Source: Planctomycetaceae bacterium (GTDB lineage Bacteria > Planctomycetota > Planctomycetia > Pirellulales > Pirellulaceae). Taken from it: a stretch of DNA of 6,215 nt. The stretch is from NCBI GenBank assembly GCA_003501565.1, contig DNPC01000065.1, forward strand, positions 1 through 6,215. The letters are read 5' to 3'. The notes under the pieces are model-generated. The model had not been told where the DNA came from, searched no databases, and saw only the letters and a list, made by a program, of their open reading frames with translations. Position 1 is the stretch's first letter; each line of letters begins with the position of its first letter. This document shows positions 5,351 to 6,215 of the stretch, one piece after another. A program made the position numbers and the translations under genes.

Positions 5351-6215
5351 ATGGAAACCCAGGCACCGGCACCTTTGCGTTACTTCTCTTTGATGCAGCT
5401 GAGCCTGGTTTTGCTCGCCGGCGTCTCCTGCACCTTGGATGCCGTAGGTCAAGAACAGGAAACAGATACTACAGAAAGCGTTTTTGCGATTAGTGAACTC
5501 GAAGGCCCTGAACCCGGTAACGACGGCGGTCTTGCGGCTAGCTTATTCCATCCGGCTACATTCAGCTCAGTTGCCGTTGATGCTGGTGCAGATCCTATCG
5601 AGTTAGATGTGCAGCCGGTGACCTTTTCCTCTGAATCCAAGGCGTCCAGTGGGTTTCCGACGCTCAGCCAATACGGTGTCCTTAACTATCCCACCAGCGG
5701 CATGCGGAGTATCCAGGACGCTTGGCAACACCAGGTGTTTGCACTGGTAAAACTCATTGTGATACTGATCGCAGTTTTTCTCTGGTTGGGAGGCCTGCGA
5801 GTCGTAATGGACGGCAACGTTCGCGAGAGCGTTGAAGCCGATTCTCGATCAACGGTCCGCACCTGGGCCGGTGTGTTGTTTGTGGTTGGAGTGGCCGCAT
5901 TACCTGCTTCTCTGTTGTTACCCGCCTCAGCGATGGGGGGGCTGATTTTACTAGCCGGCGTCGTCCTGCCCTATTCAATGTTTGTCAGCTGGCAACATGC
6001 ACACGCCGAGAATCCAGAAGCAAAAATCAGCTGGTTTCCGGTTGTAAAGAACCCCACCGAGGCAAGGCCTGTTTTCGAGGCGATTGAGACGGACGAAGCG
6101 TCTGGAGAGGAAGTTTCTGTTCCGATCCGATTGGTCGGTAAGTCAGCGCTGCGAGAAAGTACAGGCGGGTTGTCGCAGTCGGTTGAGGACTCACCGGCGT
6201 TTCAATATGTCTTGT
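5351..6215 (+). CDS. Membrane-anchored protein, possibly the N-terminus of a GspE/PulE-like ATPase (partial)
   Basis: An open frame of 288 codons from ATG 5351 to the window edge without a stop. It begins with a signal-like segment (residues 13-34, YFSLMQLSLVLLAG... with possible cleavage at AVG-Q). An acidic, Ser-rich extracytoplasmic region (35-125) follows. Three hydrophobic segments come next (about 129-149, 172-190, 194-212), then a cytoplasmic stretch starting FVSWQHAHAENPEAKISW. The end, VEDSPAFQYVL, resembles the lead-in to the N-domain of planctomycete type II secretion-like ATPases, which also have membrane segments before the ATPase. No Walker motif is in view, so this is a guess. 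In-frame TGA at 5312-5314 limits the start; no good Shine-Dalgarno precedes ATG 5351. It stands alone after a plus-strand terminator. Confidence 0.6.
   Translation, partial: METQAPAPLRYFSLMQLSLVLLAGVSCTLDAVGQEQETDTTESVFAISELEGPEPGNDGGLAASLFHPATFSSVAVDAGADPIELDVQPVTFSSESKASSGFPTLSQYGVLNYPTSGMRSIQDAWQHQVFALVKLIVILIAVFLWLGGLRVVMDGNVRESVEADSRSTVRTWAGVLFVVGVAALPASLLLPASAMGGLILLAGVVLPYSMFVSWQHAHAENPEAKISWFPVVKNPTEARPVFEAIETDEASGEEVSVPIRLVGKSALRESTGGLSQSVEDSPAFQYVL

Noticed and set aside
5351..5431. Lipoprotein signal (lipobox) at LAGVSC in the right-end protein
   Set aside because: The -3 position is glycine rather than Leu/Val/Ile, and an ordinary cleavage site AVG-Q follows shortly after.
1..6215. 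tRNA, rRNA, CRISPR array, insertion sequence or attachment site
   Set aside because: No cloverleaf, spaced repeats, transposase or terminal inverted repeats were seen on either strand.

Overview
The window looks like a chromosomal segment from a bacterium of the Planctomycetota, probably a Pirellula/Rhodopirellula relative. This is inferred from protein style: an exported double thioredoxin with a CNHC active site, and a long membrane-anchored gene start resembling the planctomycete GspE-like ATPases. No rRNA or other marker gene is present to confirm it. No mobile elements, tRNAs or CRISPR arrays are visible.

Left part (61-2900, all minus strand). Three genes are read in the order bshB1 (LmbE/PIG-L deacetylase of bacillithiol synthesis), regB (redox-sensing membrane histidine kinase) and regA (response regulator with a Fis-type helix-turn-helix). 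The gap between bshB1 and regB is 27 bases and that between regB and regA is 80 bases, so they are probably co-transcribed. A perfect TATAAT in the second gap could give regA extra transcription. RegB keeps the phospho-acceptor histidine, the redox cysteine in the RCR motif and a near-perfect quinone-site motif. The first 43 bases may hold the tail of a convergent gene.

Middle (2901-4420). A 257-base divergent region with several inverted repeats separates bshB1 from a plus-strand gene for a secreted protein with two tandem thioredoxin-like domains. The best start of that gene is a GTG at 3158. Two hairpins fill the gap to the convergent iscA-like gene, and one of them is a clear intrinsic terminator for the minus strand.

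Right part (4456-6215). An IscA/ErpA-type iron-sulfur carrier (minus strand) has a good RBS, a sigma70-like promoter and an intrinsic terminator. Upstream of it, 4896-5350 has no convincing protein gene but does have structure. There is a 185-base segment whose ends pair over 12 bases and which folds into a long rod-like shape, followed by an intrinsic terminator on the plus strand. This is a candidate non-coding RNA (a 6S-like rod is one possibility). From 5351 a plus-strand gene runs off the window. It encodes a signal-like N-terminus, three membrane segments and the beginning of a cytoplasmic part, possibly of a GspE/PulE-type ATPase.

Together the recognisable genes share a thiol, redox and iron-sulfur theme: redox signalling (RegBA), low-molecular-weight thiol synthesis (BshB1), disulfide chemistry outside the cytoplasm (double thioredoxin) and Fe-S assembly (IscA type). 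The bshB1-regB-regA linkage and the candidate ncRNA are the two points most worth following up.
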